64,000 bases of DNA from Triatoma infestans (Eukaryota > Arthropoda > Insecta > Hemiptera > Reduviidae), in contig JAAEAF010008043.1 in the NCBI GenBank assembly GCA_011037195.1, positions 35,054-99,053 on the forward strand. Direction: 5' to 3'. The stretch's first letter is position 1; the number at the start of each line of letters is the position of its first letter. Shown one piece after another: positions 57,881-64,000 of this stretch. The notes under the pieces were generated by a model. The model saw only the letters and a list, made by a program, of their open reading frames with translations, had not been told where the DNA came from and made no database searches. A program made the position numbers and the translations under genes.

Positions 57881-60510
57881 AACATAATCATAGCATTCAT
57901 AAAATTATACAAAATACCTGTATGAATCAGCAGGCGAATGTATAATAATAATAAAATATATTCAAATATATATCTATCCATATATTATATAATTCCATGT
58001 GTTTTTCAAAATTTTATAAAGATTTATAATTAAACTGTCACTTCTGTAAAAATTCCAATTTTTTTGTGTGCAGAATACAGATGATTTTAAAAGGAATTAA
58101 CGAGCTCTCAATCATCCAATAAAAACTGTCTATCAGTCTTTATTGTCAGAAAAAATTGCCCTCAACTTGTTTATCTGCTCACAATTTTAAAGCTAACAAT
58201 GAGTTTTTATTCTGATTAAGATGAGTTTTGCAAAATAACATACGTAGATGAAATTGGAAATTTATCCCTTTAGTGTTGGGATCATTTTTTATCATACAAC
58301 ATTTTTTATAATTTTGAAATGTTTACAATTTTCAACATTTCTACAACATAGTCGTAAACATTTTAAGTTTTAAATTTACCTGAGTAAATTTAAATATTGA
58401 TTTTTTTATATATTATTGCTTCTAGAAAGCAATCAACGTATTTATATTATCAAATATATTTAAACGAATAGAGTTCGTAATGTAATAATATTATGTACAT
58501 TTTGGTATGATATTTTGACAAATATTTTCATTTTCAAGGGTGCTAAATTAGATAGGCCAAAGTTATTTTGGTTGAAGTGCGCTTGAAAGCTTGATTATAG
58601 GCACCTTGTTTGCAGTTGTTAATGAAACTAACTGAATTAAGTCCAGCTTTTCTGTGGCGAATTTACAGTCATTTCTGTGGCTGTTGGTTCCATTTCATCC
58701 AGATTCTTTTGGGAAAGCTTTATTCGTAATATTTCCACTTCTTCGGTGAAATTCTTTTTTAAAATTTGATTATTTCATTTGATTAAAAATAAATTCATAC
58801 ATTTTGCTTTTCAATAATCACAAAAACTAATTAGCTTCAATTGATTTACTGTAATTTCCAAAAAAAAAAAAAAAAAATGATTAAAGAATCTTGATGCGGC
58901 ACACAAAAAGGAAATTGGAAAAGGGAATAATCCGCTCAGCATCGCTTTTTTTCCTTTTTTTTTTTTTTGAGGAACGTTAATACCTACCATGAAGAAATTA
59001 ATTACTGCTAGAAAGATAGATAATACAGCTTGGATTATGAACTTTTTTTTCCATTATTTTAGTTTGCATTATAATATTCTATAATTAAACTTAACGTTAT
59101 CAGCTTTAGTTCAGTGAGACGAGTATATTACTTTTGAATTTTAATTTTAATTGAATTAAAGTATTTAATAAAATAATAATGTCCACTTGATATATTGTTT
59201 TTTTTTTTTTTTGGATTAACTTTCGATAATTAACTTTAAATGAAGATTAAGTATTTGCTGCGACGGCACTGTTTGGGGCTAAATTTGGGCAAACTCCGTT
59301 ATCCGATTTACGTGCATTTTCTCCAACCCCATCTTCAGTTTGTATTAAATAAGAACTTTTTCTGGTCAGTTTCGGCTATATTCAGAAGAACAAGCTTCTT
59401 GATTATTGTTAAATATCACTTCCAATTTATTCTAGTTCCATTTTAGAAACTAGACTGTACTGGTATAAATTTCTTTGTTACTGTTTAAATACTTACTTTG
59501 GAATCGATCTCAACTATACTGTATCAGGACCATGACTTAAGGTATTTGGTACTTACTAACTTACATAGTTAATAAAAGCCGCCATGTCATTTTGTATCAG
59601 CAATTTCAGAAAGCAACATGAGATCACTACTTCCTCCCAGAATCCCCCCAAAATATGAATTTTCCTGAGAAAAGTATTTCAGTTAAAAGTATTAGGTCTG
59701 TATATGTTTAATGGGTATGCAAAGTTTAAAGAAAATAATAGGAAACTTTTTGAGAAAATCGAAAAACATTTGACCAGTAAACTCGTCTTTGTTCCTGGCC
59801 ATAAATATACTTAAACTATGACAAAAGGTTTTCAATAAGAAAATATTTGTACACCGTTTTGTATAATCATGTTTCATCCTACAAAGCCGGGGGTATTACT
59901 GATGAATTAGAAATAATTGTGGTAAATTCCTCCATGGAGAAACTAGTATTCAGGAATTAATGAATAGAAGTGTCGACAATTCTAAGACTTTTTCATTTGT
60001 ATCAGGATATTGGATGCATGAAAATAGTAACAGTTTAATTAACATTAGACAAGATATATAATAATTATTATACGCCATTGCTTCCTTCTTTAAAATAATA
60101 CAATACTTTAATCTTTAGACCTTTAGGAGTCATCTTTGTTGACTGATCATTACTTTCACAGGAAGATACATGTTGTTTTGTTATTATAACTTGCTATGGG
60201 AGGAAAGCATGTGAATCCCTGTTAACCGTTTCTTTCTTCGGGGATAAAAGAAATACAACTTCGTCAAAAATTTCTATAAGAGGCTGACTACTCTTAATAG
60301 TAAGCTCCTCTTAGGTTTTCTTAATAATAGAGAGTAGAGTATGCCTTTATATAGGACAGTTGCATATACGTTGACAGATTTGTCAAGGGATTGTGATCCT
60401 ATCTCATAGCCAGGCCACTTTCAACATCCTGAATTAACATGACATCAATTCGAAAATGTTATGGGAATGCCATGGCAAACTTAATAATTATAGACAGAAA
60501 CAACTATATT
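57881..60510. other. AT-rich intergenic stretch
   Basis: No gene recognised. A faint family R relic in minus orientation lies at about 59640-59785 (AAGTTTAAAGAAAATAAT and CAGTAAACTCG). Confidence 0.4.
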
Positions 60511-60514
60511 ACTC

Positions 60515-60775
60515 ACTTTTGGGTATTTGTGCTTGTTACCGCAGAAGAGTGATGAAGTATCCTATCTAGCAAGAAAATAGCAATAACTCCCTTCACGGGA
60601 TCGGAACCCTTTTATGGAAATAAACGACCAGTCTCTCCTTGAAGCGTTTAGAAATGAGGGGAAAAGTAAAGTCAGTACACTCTTCTGGAGACCTATCCCA
60701 GGACTGAAATAGGCTAAGAGTTTTTCTGGACAGTTATGGCTGGACAAATTTTGAGACATAAGTTAGTCTGAACAA
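60515..60775 (+). pseudogene. LINE RNase H C-terminal remnant
   Basis: Plus-strand frames give a damaged WVPAH-like FWVFVLV, then ITPFTGSEPF, then MEINDQSLLEAFRNEGKSKV and STLFWRPIPG. These align with the LINE at 561 (GPEPFCRVNDQFLLEELRKD then EISTLVLPPG). An old fragment of the same or a sister family. Confidence 0.6.
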
Positions 60776-60779
60776 ATTT

Positions 60780-62463
60780 TTTTTTTGGGCATCAGCTTCT
60801 AAGCTATTTCTGCCACGCATATTTTATATATAAATCTCCTTTATCTATATTTTGGGCGAAATTGATTACTGTCCAACACAGTCAAAACTGCCAGATCATC
60901 CAGCCTCAGTCCCATTAACTTCCCTCGTAATATCTTCACATCCTACATATTTCGTACATTTCAACTTTTCTACTTACAACTAGATTGCCGATGCATACTA
61001 ATAAATACATCCATACAAGCTTACATACCAATAAATACTCGCATTCCAATAAATACATTCATTCTAACAACAATCATTTCCCACCTAAAATAACATTGGG
61101 TGGAGTAGTCGATATTCCTCGCACCCCTCTTTCTTAAAACTAAGTTAAAATTATTTACATTATTTACACAACAATCATTCTCCCATTCGCACAGGTACAG
61201 GGGTAGCTAATCCCAGCTCAGACCCTCCCCTCCAAGAGAAGGTGGCTCCCAAAATTAAAACAGTGCAGGAAGACTTCCTACACGACCAAAAATTGCCATC
61301 CCTGGCCGGTATTGGTCCCTCCCACACACATTCATACAATCATTCATTCTAGTTCTAATTTATACTAATCCTAAACATTCACTCTAATAAATACTTTCAT
61401 ACTAATAAATACAGACATACCTATCATAAAATAAAAACTTGATAAATACTATAAACATTATATGCAACAATTATTGCATATCACCCTGTATCTGATTTTT
61501 TCATTATCTATGTTATATTCTTTATCTTTGATTTTTTTAATTTGATTTCGTTTAAACAATTATTCTCTTTAACTATACAGTTAATTCAAATTAGCCTGAT
61601 GGGGCTTTGTGGATTCATGAAGCACATGAAGAAACTGGGCTTAGAAGGTGTAATAGCATTTGCTGATTCTTTAATGGAAGATGAACCAGATTCCAATACA
61701 CCTCTTGAAGTCTGGGTATAATTGGCTGTTTCCAGATCTTAACATTTCTCAGACTAGTGCTGTAGTTTTTGAGAGGTTCATTCCGCCACCACTAAAACGC
61801 ACAGTAAATCTTTTAGAGTATCCACTTATCAAATATATATTGTACGAGTATATATTTATAACTTTCAAAATTTAGGCTGAATCTTTTATGAGAAACTCAT
61901 GAAAACATGGAAAGCGTGAAGTATGCGTCAAAATTTAACTTAACTGTATCAAAATGTATGACAATTCTCAAAATTTTCAAGCAATCGTTTAGCCTAAAGG
62001 ATATAATTAATGACCTAAGTAAGAACAGAACAAAAGGATTTATTGATTGGATAAGGTAACAGAAATATTGGCTCGTAATCCTTATAATTAGCCCCACAAG
62101 CCTGCCTATTTCCCCAAGAAAACAAAAAACAGAAAAACAAATTAAAGATACATATATACATGTGATAAAGAAAGTCTTCTATAAATAACGTTACTTGACT
62201 ACAAATACCATCCGGGTAGGTAATGTTTCTTCAGCAGGCACCGAAGGCGAATTTCACCCATGGGATAAACCAAAGGTATCACACTTTTGTTGAACTGTTC
62301 TGCACTTACTAAAGAACAAGTACCAACCTCAGTAGAAATATGACACCCTGGAGGACACGTTAGAATAATAAAGACCTTTCAAAATCTGACACGTTTGACT
62401 ACAACATTTGCAATGGTTGTAAAAATATAAGTTTACAATATATACATATAAGTATGTGTGAGT

Positions 62464-62504
<41 letters not shown>

Positions 62505-63715
62505 AATAAGCCATAATACTATGCATAAAACTTCTTTTCTTAGAATTTTTGTGGTTGGTTATATTTATTCTGTTCAAGAGAAACATATTTATTGCATATA
62601 TTTACTGTATTTTCACACTGTAACTTATTTTTTTATTATCTATGTTATATCCTTTATCTTTGATTTTTTAATTTGATTTCGTTTAAATAATTATACTCTT
62701 TAACTATACAGTTAATTCAAATTGAATGTACAAAATTAGTAAGTTAATTCGAAAGATGAATGGTTGTAATGCTTATAATTAGATAGCACTTCATTAGAAC
62801 CAGATTCTTTGATTACTAAAAATCATTTCTAAAAATACAAAGTAACTAAAACGCAGACCATTCCTATTTGTGACCTATCGCTGGTTAACCTTTTGTGTAG
62901 TTTTCAAGTGAAAATTTAAATCCTGAAGTACTATCTAGAAAATATAATGAGGAATAATCTAGTTAGCATTGTCACAAAAATCATTATCTAGTCCTCCATG
63001 TTTAATTGAACAAACTGAAGAATGTAATTGGTACTCATAGCAGTAATTGCTTTTTTTTTTTACACACTAATGGATCATTGAAAATAGGAAAATTAATTGA
63101 TAATTGCCATAAAAAATTATAAAAAAGTAAAAAAGTTATTTATTTGGTTGATGTTGTTGGAATAAAAACACATTCATTTACACAATTTATATTCAACGCA
63201 GCTTGAGAGGGGAAATACTAACAAAAAAAAAAAAGGGAGAAAGTGGCCGAGGTAATGGCGACGTTGATTTGGATGGCGAAATGTACAATGACCATTTTGT
63301 CTCATAAGCTGGATTGGCTACTGTCTAACTGTAAAATGGTTTTTGACCGAGTGCTGAGCGCAGACAATTGACTTCTTGTAGTAAACAATTTCTTAAGAGA
63401 GTTTTATGTTAGCTATTCAATAATAATATAAGTTTCCTACTTCATATAGTGAAGTGGGCGTGAAGAGAGGAGAATAAGAACTCGTTGCACGTTTCGCCGA
63501 CGTAGAAATGGCAACATAATGATTAAACGCCTGGCACATTTCTTCAATAGAGGACTGCCCATTCCATAACATATTTTTAGCGTTTTAGTCATTATTTTAA
63601 ATGACCACACTAATACCAAAACTAAATATCACAAAACCACACTAATATATCATAGAACCAATCAAAAATAGAATAGTAACCAAAATAATATTGAACTGCT
63701 TTAAGTCTAAAAAGT
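60780..63715. other. Intergenic stretch with a duplicated ~95-bp segment
   Basis: A segment at about 61500-61592 recurs at about 62628-62723 (both end CTTTAACTATACAGTTAATT). Between them a short open frame reads LMGLCGFMKHMKKLGLEGVI and on for about 40 codons directly after a splice-acceptor-like ATACAG. A TA microsatellite lies at 62470-62501. Otherwise nothing recognised. Confidence 0.35.
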
Positions 63716-63718
63716 TAA

Positions 63719-64000
63719 AACCAACGTGGTTTCGCGATAAACACCAAAGGTTAAATTTATTTTTATAAAACCAACGTGGTTTCGCGATAGACACCAAAGG
63801 TTAAATTTATTTTTATAAAACCAACGTGGTTTTGCAATAAACACCAAAGGTTAAATTTATTTTTATAAAACCAACGTGGTTTTGCAATAAACACCAAAGG
63901 TTAAATTTATTTTTATAAAACCAACGTGGTATCCCAATAAACACCAAAGGTTAAATTTATTTTTATAAAACCAACGTGGTTTCGCAATAAACACCAAAGG
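63719..64000 (+). repeat. 50-bp tandem repeat array (continues beyond window)
   Basis: CCAACGTGGT recurs at 63721, 63771, 63821, 63871, 63921 and 63971, exactly every 50 bp. Units differ only in the segment after CCAACGTGGT (TTTCGCGATA, TTTTGCAATA, ATCCCAATA-type). The array is cut by the window end, so its true size is unknown. Confidence 0.9.

Noticed and set aside
63719..64000. CRISPR-like array
   Set aside because: The whole 50-bp unit is repeated with no unique spacers, and the DNA is eukaryotic.

Overview
This window looks like intergenic, repeat-saturated nuclear DNA from an arthropod, most likely an insect with a large AT-rich genome. The evidence is the repeat mix: LOA/R1-type, Jockey-type and RTE-type non-LTR retrotransposons, tRNA-derived SINEs, insect-style solo LTRs with a TATA-like box and a TCAGT initiator, and a possible spliced gene with a 70-bp GT-AG intron. 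I cannot name the species or order. I see no bacterial operons, CRISPR arrays, rRNA genes or functional tRNA genes. Every protein-coding relic except one candidate is a dead mobile element.

Layout. 1-2.4 kb: a 5'-truncated LOA/R1-like LINE with a 13-bp target-site duplication (TSD). 3.9-6.7 kb: two LTRs of family F1 with a tRNA-SINE between them. 7.5-8.9 kb: a minus-strand LINE split by an F2 solo LTR. 9.1-9.4 kb: a second SINE family. 10.2-11.3 kb: an F3 LTR beside another LINE tail. 12.5-12.9 kb: an inverted-arm element carrying hammerhead-like RNA motifs. 13-17.2 kb: copies of the dominant 1-kb modular repeat, called family R here, with an unrelated LTR inside one copy. 18.3-23.7 kb: three more solo LTRs. 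23.9-27.2 kb: family R and a minus-strand Jockey relic. 28.6-29.8 kb: a near-perfect foldback element invaded by a SINE. 31-34.2 kb: three LINE relics, two of them nested. 34.5-35.3 kb: another F1 solo LTR. 36.3-44.7 kb: a TRIM-like repeat present twice, a family R copy and a plus-strand Jockey relic. 45-56.3 kb: mostly family R, plus two more inverted-arm elements and a LINE tail. 56.9-57.4 kb: the only candidate host gene (two exons, poly(A) signal). 57.6 kb: a SINE with its TSD. 60.5 kb: an RNase H relic. 63.7-64 kb: a 50-bp tandem array running off the window.

Four observations stand out. (1) Five solo LTRs have exact 4-bp TSDs and no internal sequence, so LTR-LTR recombination has been thorough here. 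(2) Family R is present in about 15 copies or fragments, has internal 290-300-bp modules and encodes nothing I recognise. (3) Two short inverted-arm families share a CTGANGA / hairpin / GAAAC / ACCGGTC signature, close to the hammerhead ribozyme core known from Penelope-like elements; the hairpin differs between families but still pairs. (4) A short possible gene at 56.9 kb stays open across a predicted intron. All assignments were made by eye from the sequence and the translated frames, without database searches.
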